Of a stretch of 64,000 bases of DNA, positions 15,402-22,932 are shown piece by piece. The notes under the pieces were generated by a model. It saw nothing but the letters and a program-made list of their open reading frames with translations. It searched no databases and had not been told where the DNA came from. The stretch's first letter is position 1; each line of letters starts with the position of its first letter. This stretch comes from Corallococcus macrosporus (GTDB lineage Bacteria; Myxococcota; Myxococcia; Myxococcales; Myxococcaceae), in the NCBI RefSeq assembly GCF_017302985.1, contig NZ_JAFIMU010000006.1, positions 310,001 through 374,000 of the forward strand, written 5' to 3'. A program made the translations under genes and the position numbers.

Positions 15402-17021
15402 TCAGACGCGCGGCGGTTCGACGGGCGCCTTGTCGCCGCCGCGCTCCACCTTGCCGCCCTCCGGCTTGTCCGCGACGGGCTCCGCGCAGAGCGTGGAGTT
15501 GTTCGTCTTGCACGCGCCGCCGTTCTGCAGGTCGAACTGCCACCGGTGGCGCGGGCACACGACGTAGCGCCCCTCCTCCACCCACCCTTCCGCCAGGTCC
15601 GCGCCCTGGTGCGGGCAGAAGCGCTGGATGGTGAAGCGCTTGCCGCCGGCATCCACCGTGGTGCGCTCCTTCTGGGACTCCGTGGCGCGGATGCCGTCGC
15701 AGAACTCGCGGATGTCCTCCACCTCCACGCCCAGGAAGCCATGCAGCACGGGCTCGTAGACGTCCGGGTTGCGGGACAGGCGCAGGCGGAAGGACAGCAG
15801 GAAGTCCTCCCAGTTCAGCTTGCGGTCCAGCACGCGCACGATGTCGCTCGCGTTCACCTTCATCGCGTAGCGGCTCTTGTCGCGCATCTCCGTCACTTCA
15901 TCCACGCGGCGCTGCTTGAAGTCCACGCGCAACAGCCGCGTGGGGGCCTCCGTCAGCTCCACGTAGAGCGGCATGCCCACGCGGTCGTGCAGGTCCAGCA
16001 GGTCCAGCTTGCGCTGCAGCTCCACGCGCAGGCGGCCGTGGATCTCGTCCACCTCCTCGCGCATCAGGTTGCGGCGGCGCTCGCGGAAGACGTAGGCCAT
16101 GTCCTTCGCGTACGTCTGGAGGTAGTCCTTGAAGTTCTCCGTCGTCACGCGCTCCGGCACCTGGGACACGAACTCCAGCGAGCCCGCGTCCAGCACGTCC
16201 CCGGGCATCGGCTCCAGGTAGCGCGTGGGCAGCGTGGGCAGGCGCTTCTCCAGGTAGGAGAAGAGGGCCGGCGCGCGCGGGAAGATGTTCACGTCCTCGA
16301 AGTTCAGGCTGAAGAGGGCCGGGTCCAGGAAGGCCGCCGGGCCCGCCGCGGCGATGTACGCGCGGGGCTGCACCACGTCCAGCGCGCGCGCCACCGCCTC
16401 GAACTTGCTGTCGCGCTTCTTCAGGCTGATGGCCGAGTACGTCTCCTTCGGGTACTCGTAGCAGGTGGGGTGCCAGATGGCGCCGGAGAACTGGGCGGAG
16501 AAGACGTCGATGGGCCCCTCCTCCGCGATGACGCGCACCAGCCGGTCGTGCATCTTGCAGTCGTTGATGTTGAGGAAGCACTGCCCGTCCCCGCGCACCA
16601 TCACGCTGGAGTCGCGGTTGGTGCCCTGCTCGGACACGAAGAGCTTGATGTAGCCGCCCTTGATGGGAATCTCGCGCGAGTCCTCGCACGCGATGACGCG
16701 CTTGCAGCCGTACTTCTCGAAGATGTCCCGCAGCTCCGAGCGGCGGAACTTGGGCACCAGCACGGTGAAGTCCCGCCTGGCGATGGTGGCCAGGAACTCC
16801 GGGTCGAAGTGGTCCTTGTGCTCGTGGCTGATGTAGAGGAAGCGCTCCTTGCCCGGCGTCTCCAGCAGCTCCTTCACGCGCGGCGCCAGGTGGTGGTTGC
16901 GCGGCAGCTGCATCCACGCGGAGTCGAAGGCCCCCTGGGGCGTCAGCCACGGGTCCATGACGACGAGCGCTCCGGCGGTCTCCACCGCGAAGCCCGCATG
17001 ACCCAGGAAGGTGATCCGCAT
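15402..17021 (-). CDS. Metallo-beta-lactamase fold/Rieske [2Fe-2S] fusion protein
   Basis: A 539-aa cytoplasmic protein. Residues 1-290 are an UlaG-like metallo-hydrolase domain (FLGHAGF, MDPWL, and HEHKDH at 66-71). A helical middle follows. A C-terminal Rieske domain has CPHQ (Cys469, His471) and CPRHRWQFD (Cys489, His492), both complete for a [2Fe-2S] cluster. The pairing of these two domains is known in CMP-N-acetylneuraminate hydroxylase and in the mycobacterial UDP-MurNAc hydroxylase NamH, so a nucleotide-sugar N-acyl hydroxylase is the best guess. The tail after the Rieske domain is polar and low complexity. Monocistronic and convergent with uraH. Confidence 0.82.
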   Translation of the reverse strand: MRITFLGHAGFAVETAGALVVMDPWLTPQGAFDSAWMQLPRNHHLAPRVKELLETPGKERFLYISHEHKDHFDPEFLATIARRDFTVLVPKFRRSELRDIFEKYGCKRVIACEDSREIPIKGGYIKLFVSEQGTNRDSSVMVRGDGQCFLNINDCKMHDRLVRVIAEEGPIDVFSAQFSGAIWHPTCYEYPKETYSAISLKKRDSKFEAVARALDVVQPRAYIAAAGPAAFLDPALFSLNFEDVNIFPRAPALFSYLEKRLPTLPTRYLEPMPGDVLDAGSLEFVSQVPERVTTENFKDYLQTYAKDMAYVFRERRRNLMREEVDEIHGRLRVELQRKLDLLDLHDRVGMPLYVELTEAPTRLLRVDFKQRRVDEVTEMRDKSRYAMKVNASDIVRVLDRKLNWEDFLLSFRLRLSRNPDVYEPVLHGFLGVEVEDIREFCDGIRATESQKERTTVDAGGKRFTIQRFCPHQGADLAEGWVEEGRYVVCPRHRWQFDLQNGGACKTNNSTLCAEPVADKPEGGKVERGGDKAPVEPPRV

Positions 17022-17155
17022 GAACGTCGTCCCTCGAGTAAGGGGGCCCGTGGCCCCGGCGTCAGCAAGGCTGCGAAGCTAGGGAGTCCTTCGCCAGCGG
17101 CACCCCGGAGCGCCCCTCCTGTCGGAAAGCGCACGCGCCTCCCGTCCAGCCGCGA

Positions 17156-17194
17156 ACACAAAAAAGGGAGGAGGACCGTGCGGGTCCCCCTCCC
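17156..17194 (-). terminator. Rho-independent terminator of the 17229-18269 lipoprotein gene
   Basis: Read on the minus strand, a 12-bp stem with one mismatch (arms 17183-17194 and 17166-17177), a 5-nt loop and then TTTTTTGTGTTC. It lies 35 bp beyond the lipoprotein stop codon. Confidence 0.85.
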
Positions 17195-17228
17195 CTGATG
17201 CCTTCAGGACATGAAGCGTGCGGCCCGA

Positions 17229-18269
17229 CTAGGGCTGGATCTCCCGGACGCTCAGCCACTTGAAGTCCACGTCCGTGGCGTTGTCCCAGCGGAACGTGGC
17301 GATGGGCCCGCCCCACGTAATGGGCATGGCCGCCACGGAGCCGCCGCAGTGCTGGGCGTCGCCGCCCCAGGCCCCGTCGTCGGTCATGTCATAGACCTGG
17401 GTCCAGCTGACCTTGTCGGCGTTGTCGTTGAGGTACAGCTCCAGCTTCACGGCCTCCGGGTTCTTCGTGCCCGGCACGTTGCGCATGACGGCCTTGAAGC
17501 CCACCCAGCGGCCCTTCAGCGCGGAGGTGGCCGGCTTGTACGGCGCCTGGTCGTAGGACACGTGCCAGGTCTCCTTCTCCCAGCGCACGCGGCCGTCGTA
17601 GTGCAGGCCGCCCTTGTAGCTGCTGCCCTCGCAGCCGGCGTTGGTGTCGTTGTGCTTCCCGCCGCGCGCGTACCAGGCGAAGTTGTCCTGGGTGTTGTTC
17701 ACCGCGTTGACCTTCACGAAGCCGGTCATCTCGATGTTCTTCCAGTCGTTCGCGGCCTGCATGTAGCCGCGGCCCGCCAGCACGTCGCGGTCGTACGTGG
17801 GGATCTGCTTCGCGTCGTAGCCCGAGGCCGGGTAGGCGCTCATGCGGACCTTCGTGCTCTTCATCTTCCAGGAGCCGTCCGCGTTGCGCGTGATGGTGCC
17901 CTGCGGATCAAACCGCTTGTCCGCCGTGGCGTCGTCCGCGAGCGCCCACGCCTCACCGCCCGCCTTGGACGGGTACAGCATCGTCACGCCGAAGCCGTCC
18001 ACGCCCGAAGGCGCGGGAGCGGGGCTCGCCTCCGGAGGCGCGGTGGGCGCGGGCGTGGAGGGATCCGCCGGGGCCTCCGTCTCCGAAGGGACGGGCTCCA
18101 GGGTCCCTTCGGTTTCGGGCGTCGCCGGGACGCCGGGGGCGGGGCTGGGCGCGGGGGTGCTCACCTCGCCGGTCGGGCTCGTCGTGTCGCCCTCGGGGCT
18201 CGCGCCACAACCAAAGGCATGGAGCGCCAGCAGCAGCGCGCTGGACGTGAAGACAAATCGGTTCCGCAT
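17229..18269 (-). CDS. Lipoprotein with Pro/Thr/Glu-rich linker and C-terminal beta domain
   Basis: A 346-aa predicted lipoprotein. The signal peptide MRNRFVFTSSALLLALHAFGC has lipobox AFGC (Cys21). Residues 22-95 are a low-complexity linker rich in Pro, Thr, Glu and Ser. The remaining 250 residues are aromatic-rich with many strands (GSWKMKSTKVRM, MTGFVKVNAVNN, NFAWYARGGKHND, WVGFKAVMRNV, KLELYLNDNADK), a pattern seen in jelly-roll polysaccharide lyases and carbohydrate-binding proteins. I cannot name a lyase family or point to catalytic residues. Likely a surface-anchored glycan-binding or glycan-degrading protein. A good terminator follows. Confidence 0.8.
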   Translation of the reverse strand: MRNRFVFTSSALLLALHAFGCGASPEGDTTSPTGEVSTPAPSPAPGVPATPETEGTLEPVPSETEAPADPSTPAPTAPPEASPAPAPSGVDGFGVTMLYPSKAGGEAWALADDATADKRFDPQGTITRNADGSWKMKSTKVRMSAYPASGYDAKQIPTYDRDVLAGRGYMQAANDWKNIEMTGFVKVNAVNNTQDNFAWYARGGKHNDTNAGCEGSSYKGGLHYDGRVRWEKETWHVSYDQAPYKPATSALKGRWVGFKAVMRNVPGTKNPEAVKLELYLNDNADKVSWTQVYDMTDDGAWGGDAQHCGGSVAAMPITWGGPIATFRWDNATDVDFKWLSVREIQP

Positions 18270-18618
18270 CGGGCAGGGGGTATCCGTGCACGGGGGCCAC
18301 GCGACGGGCAGCGGCCGCGACGCCTTCGCCGGCGGCCCTCATCACCCACGCCAACGCCTCCGGGCTCACGTGCTACGGAAGGTTCGGGCGCTCGGCTGGT
18401 CTCGGTGGCCCGGTGAAAGCGTTCTCAGCCGGGGCCTTTGCAAACCCCGGCCGCCGTGAACACTTCCCATCGCGACAAGGGGCCCCAGAGCCCCTGTCCG
18501 TCCGGCCCCCCCCGGGCGATACTTCCGTTTTCCCGAAGCGTCGCGCACGGATTCTCTATTTGCCGAAGAGTGCCGGCGCTCCTATTTGAGAGGGGTTGGC
18601 TCCCCGTGCCTTCCCCAG
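18270..18618. other. 349-bp divergent intergenic region
   Basis: Lies between the lipoprotein gene and the TerC gene. GC-rich with C- and G-runs (for example the C-run near 18506-18515). I see no credible gene, no convincing -35/-10 pair and no yybP-ykoY-like manganese riboswitch, although that element often precedes TerC/Alx genes in other bacteria. Confidence 0.5.
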
Positions 18619-19623
18619 GTGAACGCCTTGGACTCCTTCCAAACCATCGGCAGCCCCGTCATGTGGGGCGGCTTCATCGCTTTCGTCTTCGCGATGCTCG
18701 CGCTGGACCTCGGTGTGTTCCACCGCAAGGCCCACACGGTGAGCTTCAAGGAGGCCGGGGCCTGGAGCGCGGTGTGGGTGAGCCTGTCGCTCGCCTTCAA
18801 CGCCTTCCTGTGGTGGCGCTACGGCTCCGGGCCGGGCATGGAGTTCCTCACCGGCTACCTCATCGAGAAGTCGCTCTCCGTCGACAACATCTTCGTCTTC
18901 GTCGTCATCTTCTCCACGATGAAGGTGCCGGCGCTCTACCAGCACCGGGTGCTCTTCTGGGGCATCCTGAGCGCGCTGGTGCTGCGCGCGGTGATGATCT
19001 TCGCGGGCGTGGCGATGCTGGAGCGCTTCCACTGGCTCATCTACGTCTTCGGCGCCTTCCTCATCATCACGGGCGTGAAGCTCTTCATCCAGCGCAACCA
19101 TGAGGAGCACCCGGAGGACGGCTGGCTGATGCGCACCGCCCGCCGCGTGATTCCCTCCACGCCGCACTTCCACGGGCAGCACTTCATCACGGTGGAGAAC
19201 GGCCGGCGGCTGGCGACCCCGCTGCTCATGGCGCTGATGCTGGTGGAGGCATCCGACGTGCTCTTCGCGCTGGACTCCATCCCCGCCATCTTCGCGGTGA
19301 CGCGCGATCCGTTCATCGTCTTCACGTCGAACATCTTCGCCATCCTGGGCCTGCGCTCGCTGTTCTTCCTGATGGCCGGCGCGATGGAGAAGTTCACCTA
19401 CCTGAAGGTCGGCCTGTCCGGCGTGCTCGTCTTCGTGGGCGCGAAGATGGCGCTGGTGGACGTGGTGCACCTGTCCCCGGCCATCTCCCTGAGCGTCATC
19501 GCGCTGGTGCTGGGCGCCAGCATCGTGGCCTCGCTGGTGAAGGCGAAGAACACGCCGCCGCACGCGCCCAAGGGCGACTCGTCGCCCGACGCGCCGGGCA
19601 CGGCGGCTCCCGCGAAGAGCTGA
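18619..19623 (+). CDS. TerC/Alx family integral membrane protein
   Basis: A 334-aa inner-membrane protein with about eight or nine hydrophobic helices. Motifs of the TerC/Alx family are present: ALDLGVFHRKAH near the N-terminus, IEKSLSVDNIFVFVVIF, and VEASDVLFALDSIPAIFAVTRDPFIVFTSNIFAILGLRSLFF. The acidic residues in SVDN and EASD are expected to bind metal; E. coli Alx and related proteins export Mn(II). GTG at 18619 is chosen because it removes a non-hydrophobic leader; a TTG at 18586 is also in frame. A strong terminator follows. Probably monocistronic. Confidence 0.92.
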   Translation: MNALDSFQTIGSPVMWGGFIAFVFAMLALDLGVFHRKAHTVSFKEAGAWSAVWVSLSLAFNAFLWWRYGSGPGMEFLTGYLIEKSLSVDNIFVFVVIFSTMKVPALYQHRVLFWGILSALVLRAVMIFAGVAMLERFHWLIYVFGAFLIITGVKLFIQRNHEEHPEDGWLMRTARRVIPSTPHFHGQHFITVENGRRLATPLLMALMLVEASDVLFALDSIPAIFAVTRDPFIVFTSNIFAILGLRSLFFLMAGAMEKFTYLKVGLSGVLVFVGAKMALVDVVHLSPAISLSVIALVLGASIVASLVKAKNTPPHAPKGDSSPDAPGTAAPAKS

Positions 19624-19682
19624 CGCCTTCCGCGGCACACACACTTTTTCCGGCTGTGGGTCCCATGGGGTGTGGGGCTCCG

Positions 19683-19725
19683 GGCCCGGGCCCTCGAAGC
19701 GCATGAGGGCTCGGGCCTCTTTTTT
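19683..19725 (+). terminator. Strong Rho-independent terminator after terC
   Basis: 13-bp stem, 19683-19695 with 19705-19717 (one G-T pair), 9-nt loop, followed by TCTTTTTTC. It lies about 60 bp after the terC stop. The hypothetical gene on the opposite strand ends at its foot. Confidence 0.92.
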
Positions 19726-20063
19726 CAAAGGGCCCGCGACAGCTCCATGAACTCCGCCCACGAGCGGATGGCGTCCTCGAACTCCTCCAGGGGCAGGTCC
19801 TGGGAGCGTCCGGGGATGGCCACCTCGCTGTGGATGGAGGCCCGGGCCCGGTTGAGCTCCAGGCTCCAGGTGTCGCCGGTGACGTCCCAGCGGTCGCGCC
19901 GTCCCTGGCGGAGGGCCGCCAGCACGCGCAACATCCCCTGCGCCCGGTTCAAGTCCGGCCGCAGCTCCTGGGCGAGGTAGTCCGCCAGCACGTCGTCGGG
20001 CGGCAGGCCACTCACGACCGCCCGTCCCTGCTGATCCCACGTGAATCGCAATGTCCTGGGCAC
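19725..20063 (-). CDS. Small protein, possibly UPF0231/YacL-like
   Basis: A 112-aa cytoplasmic protein starting at a GTG (VPRTLRFTWDQQGRAVV). The N-terminal strand pattern, the central DVLADYLAQELRPDLNRAQGML helix, the WDVTGDTWSLELNRARASIHSE strand pair and the closing EEFEDAIRSWAEFMEL helix follow the general layout of the E. coli YacL (UPF0231) family. This is a weak, pattern-level match. An upstream extension to 20159 is open but looks non-coding (Pro/Arg-rich). Function unknown. Confidence 0.68.
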   Translation of the reverse strand: MPRTLRFTWDQQGRAVVSGLPPDDVLADYLAQELRPDLNRAQGMLRVLAALRQGRRDRWDVTGDTWSLELNRARASIHSEVAIPGRSQDLPLEEFEDAIRSWAEFMELSRAL

Positions 20064-20206
20064 GGCCGTGAAGGTCGCACAGTCCGTGGATCGCGAGCCA
20101 CGCCCCGCCCCCGCCGATTCCACCGGAACCCGACACTGCGGCCCCGCCGCGTGCGGCACCGAACGGGCATCTCCGTCCGGGGGGAACAGCGGTCTGTTGG
20201 GAGGTG

Positions 20207-20245
20207 GAAAAGCAAAAGGCCGTGAGCCCCTGGGGACTCACGGCC
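20207..20245 (-). terminator. Terminator of tRNA-Val
   Basis: On the minus strand just after the tRNA 3' end: stem of 9 bp (20237-20245 with 20218-20226), 10-nt loop, then TTTTGCTTTT. Good distance and orientation for the tRNA transcript. Confidence 0.85.
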
Positions 20246-20257
20246 TCTTGTTTGAAG

Positions 20258-20329
20258 TGGGCGCGGCAGGTTTCGAACCTGCGACCCCTGCCGTGTGAAG
20301 GCAGTGCTCTACCGCTGAGCTACGCGCCC
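20258..20329 (-). tRNA. tRNA-Val (CAC)
   Basis: 72 nt on the minus strand. 7-bp acceptor stem GGGCGCG/CGCGCCC, D arm GCTC...GAGC, anticodon stem CTGCC/GGCAG with loop TTCACAC giving anticodon CAC, T arm GCAGG-TTCGAAA-CCTGC, discriminator A. CCA is not encoded. It decodes GTG, one of the commonest codons in this GC-rich genome. The cloverleaf closes completely. Confidence 0.96.
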
Positions 20330-20375
20330 TGCTGTCTGCCGCCCGCCGCGCCACCGCTGCGCAACGAACGCGGCG

Positions 20376-20405
20376 ATAAGTGCCATTCGCCTGCGCGAGT
20401 GTCAA
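20376..20405 (-). promoter_or_regulatory. Candidate promoter of tRNA-Val
   Basis: A perfect TTGACA (complement of 20400-20405) and, 18 nt on, ACTTAT (complement of 20376-20381). The -35 overlaps the stop of the 98-aa protein gene. The tRNA would start about 45 nt downstream. Confidence 0.5.
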
Positions 20406-20698
20406 CGCATTTTCGAGGAGGATTCTTCCGACAGCGCCTCCAGCTTTTCATCCAGCTCGCGCAGGCGGCGCTTGAGGCCCGCGAGCTGCTTCCCCACGGC
20501 CTTGAAGTCCCCCTTCGGCGCGAAGTGCAGGGCCTTCATGACCTCTTCCTGGCCGCGGTCCAGGGCCTGCTTGCCGCGCTGGACCCGGCCAATGGCCCCG
20601 GCCACGGCCAGGGCGCGCTTCTCGTCGGCCATGAGCTTCTCCATGGCCATGCTGGAGAGCCCCAGCGCCTGCTTCTTCAAGTCGTCCCGGATGCCCAT
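20402..20698 (-). CDS. Small coiled-coil protein, unknown
   Basis: A 98-aa highly charged, almost entirely helical protein with no Cys and few aromatics. Heptad-like spacing is clear in KQLAGLKRRLRELDEKLEALSEE (about 68-92), suggesting a coiled coil. MGIRDDLKKQALGLSSMAMEKLMADEK forms an amphipathic N-terminal helix. It begins 20 bp after the SCP2 gene stop and is probably cotranscribed. No family recognised; a partner-binding or membrane-surface role is possible. Confidence 0.78.
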   Translation of the reverse strand: MGIRDDLKKQALGLSSMAMEKLMADEKRALAVAGAIGRVQRGKQALDRGQEEVMKALHFAPKGDFKAVGKQLAGLKRRLRELDEKLEALSEESSSKMR

Positions 20699-20718
20699 GG
20701 TGGCGGTCCTCTGGCCCC

Positions 20719-21144
20719 TCAGGGGCCGTCGGGGAACTCGGTCTTCAGCGCGGCGAAGACGCGGTCCGCGATGCCCTTGTAGCGCATGCGTTCAATGAGC
20801 GGCTGCAGGTCCCCCCGCATGGAGATGCGGCGCTTGAGCACGGCCTCCACGGGGTCCAGCGTGCCCAGCAGGAGCTGCTTCCAGACGGAATACGGCGCGC
20901 GGGCCAGGTACACCGGCTCCAGCTCTTCCAGGTCGTCGGGATCCGCCAGCACCCGGGCGCGCTTGATGTCGCACTCGCCGGGCTCCACGTGGATGACGAA
21001 GGGCTTGTCCAGCTTGCCCTTCTCCGCGTCGATGATGGCCCCGAAGTCGCCCTTCCACCCCTTGCCGGCGACGGCGCACTCCGGGTCTGCATTGGTGAGC
21101 CGGACGGCCTCGTCCAGCCACTCCTTCGACGGAAACTTCGGCAT
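20719..21144 (-). CDS. SCP-2 sterol transfer family protein
   Basis: A 141-aa protein resembling stand-alone bacterial SCP2 domains, which bind lipids or fatty acyl chains in a hydrophobic tunnel. Supporting features are the central strands FVIHVEPGECDIKRA, the acidic loop DPDDLEELEPVYLARAPYSVWKQLLLGTLDPVEAVLKRRISMRGDLQPL, where SVWKQLLLGxLDPxEAxxxRRIxxxGDL is the conserved C-terminal signature. Starts 9 bp after the Hsp70-type gene, which suggests an operon. Cytoplasmic; ligand unknown. Confidence 0.85.
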   Translation of the reverse strand: MPKFPSKEWLDEAVRLTNADPECAVAGKGWKGDFGAIIDAEKGKLDKPFVIHVEPGECDIKRARVLADPDDLEELEPVYLARAPYSVWKQLLLGTLDPVEAVLKRRISMRGDLQPLIERMRYKGIADRVFAALKTEFPDGP

Positions 21145-21153
21145 CGCGCCTCC

Positions 21154-22779
21154 CTACCCCCTACGGAAGATGCTCTTGATGCTGGAGAAGAGCCCCCGGT
21201 CGTCGTTGCTCGCCCCGCTGCTGCTCGACGGGGCGGCCTGCGCGTTGCGCGAGGCGACTTCCTGCAGGGCCTTCTTCAACTGCTCGGGCGTGTCGCGGGT
21301 GGCCAGGTCCACCTTGCGCGACATGCCGCTCGCGTCCTCCACCTGCACCTGGAGGAGACACTCCTCGGTGAGGCGGAAGTCGATTTTCCGGCCCGCGGCG
21401 GCCGCCGGCACCCGGACGGTGCCCAGGTACTCGTTGTCCACCATCAGGTCGCTGTCGCCCTGGTAGATGTCCAGCTCGATGAAGGGCGCGCCCGGCTGCT
21501 GCGGCGGCGGCAGGCGGAAGCTCTTCACCATCGGGATGAGCGAGTTCTTCTCGATGATGCGCTTCACGCGGCCGTTGGGCATCGCGTAGCCGATGGGCAT
21601 GGACAGCGCGTCCAGGAGCGTCACCGCGTCGATGCTGCCCAGCGAGTCACCCAGCAGCGCGGCGCCCAGGGCCACGCACTCGTCCGGGTGCACGCCCTTG
21701 CGCGGGGCCTTGCCGAAGTGGGCCTGGATCTTCTGCTGCACCAGCGGCATGCGGCTCTGGCCGCCCACCAGGATGATCTCGTCGATCTCCGAGCGGCTGA
21801 TGCCCTTCTCCGCGAGCACGCGGTCGCAGATGTCGAAGGTGCGGTCCACCAGGTCGCCGGTGAGGTTGTTCAGGTAGTCGCGGGTCAGCGGGATGCGCAG
21901 GTCCAGCGGCTTGCCCTTGCGCTCCTCGATGTACGGCAGGTCGATGACGACGTTGGGGATCAGCGTCAGGTCGATCTTCGCGGCTTCCGCGGCGTTCTTG
22001 ATGCGCTGGAGGGCGATGGGGCTTTCCGTGAGGTCGACCTTGGTCTCGTCGCGGAAGCGCTCCAGCACGTACTCCATGATGCGGTTGTCGAAGTCCGCGC
22101 CGCCCAGGAACGAGTCGCCGCCCGTGGCCAGCACCTCGAAGACGTTGCCGGCCAGGTGCAGCACGCTGACGTCGAAGGTGCCGCCGCCCAGGTCATAGAC
22201 GAGGACCTTCTGGTCCAGGCCCCGGTTGAAGCCGTAGGCCAGCGCCGCGGCGGTGGGCTCGTTGACGATGCGCTTGACGTCGAAGCCGGCCAGCCGCCCC
22301 GCTTCCTTCACCGCGTTGCGCTGGTTGTCGTTGTAGTAGGCCGGGACGGAGATGACGGCCGCGTCGATGGGGCCGCCCAGGAACTGCTCCGCGATCGTCT
22401 TCAGCTGCGACAGCACGAAGCTGGAGATCTGCGGCAGCGTGTAGAGCTTGCCGCCCATCGTCACGGCGGCATCCCCGTTGGGGTCCTCGACGATGTCGTA
22501 GGGGAAGTACCCCTTGAGGTCCTCCACCGCCTTCGAGTGGTACTTGCGGCCGATCAGCCGCTTGGTCCCCCAGAGCGTGTTCTTGGGGTTGGTGACCATC
22601 TGGTCCTTGGCCACGCCGCCGACCAGCAGGTCGTTCTTGGCGGACAGCGCGACCACGGAGGGCAGGATGAGGTTGCCGCGGTCCGTGGGGACGATCTTCG
22701 GGATGCGGTTGCGCACGGACGCCACCAGGGTGTTGGTGGTGCCCAGGTCAATCCCGACGATGCGAGGTCTGTCCGCCAT
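21154..22779 (-). CDS. Hsp70/DnaK-family chaperone (short C-terminus)
   Basis: A 541-aa Hsp70. The ATPase domain is complete: GIDLGTTNTLVA at the N-terminus, VISVPAYYNDNQRNAVKEAG, VNEPTAAALAYGF, LVYDLGGGTFDVSVL and ILVGGQSRMPLVQ. A substrate-binding beta domain follows, but the helical lid is short: DnaK is usually 610-640 aa and here the last part is low-complexity (PSSSSGASND). It is probably not the main DnaK, since no grpE or dnaJ adjoins. ATG at 22779 is preferred over a TTG at 22788. Encoded upstream of an SCP2 protein and a small coiled-coil protein. Confidence 0.92.
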   Translation of the reverse strand: MADRPRIVGIDLGTTNTLVASVRNRIPKIVPTDRGNLILPSVVALSAKNDLLVGGVAKDQMVTNPKNTLWGTKRLIGRKYHSKAVEDLKGYFPYDIVEDPNGDAAVTMGGKLYTLPQISSFVLSQLKTIAEQFLGGPIDAAVISVPAYYNDNQRNAVKEAGRLAGFDVKRIVNEPTAAALAYGFNRGLDQKVLVYDLGGGTFDVSVLHLAGNVFEVLATGGDSFLGGADFDNRIMEYVLERFRDETKVDLTESPIALQRIKNAAEAAKIDLTLIPNVVIDLPYIEERKGKPLDLRIPLTRDYLNNLTGDLVDRTFDICDRVLAEKGISRSEIDEIILVGGQSRMPLVQQKIQAHFGKAPRKGVHPDECVALGAALLGDSLGSIDAVTLLDALSMPIGYAMPNGRVKRIIEKNSLIPMVKSFRLPPPQQPGAPFIELDIYQGDSDLMVDNEYLGTVRVPAAAAGRKIDFRLTEECLLQVQVEDASGMSRKVDLATRDTPEQLKKALQEVASRNAQAAPSSSSGASNDDRGLFSSIKSIFRRG

Positions 22780-22932
22780 GAAGGTCAACGTGCGCAGCTC
22801 AGGGGGAGGCCGCGCCCGTCCTCACTCTCTAGCACGTCGAGCCGTCGCGTGCGCGTTTCTAGGCGGACGCTTCCTCCCTGACTGTAGTTCTGGCCCGGCT
22901 GCCGAGCCGGGGAGCGGATTCCAGCCAGGGCG

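Noticed and set aside
18440-18618. Manganese riboswitch (yybP-ykoY) ahead of the TerC gene
   Set aside because: The expected conserved boxes (GGGGAGUAG-like and the late GGCAAG region) are not present.
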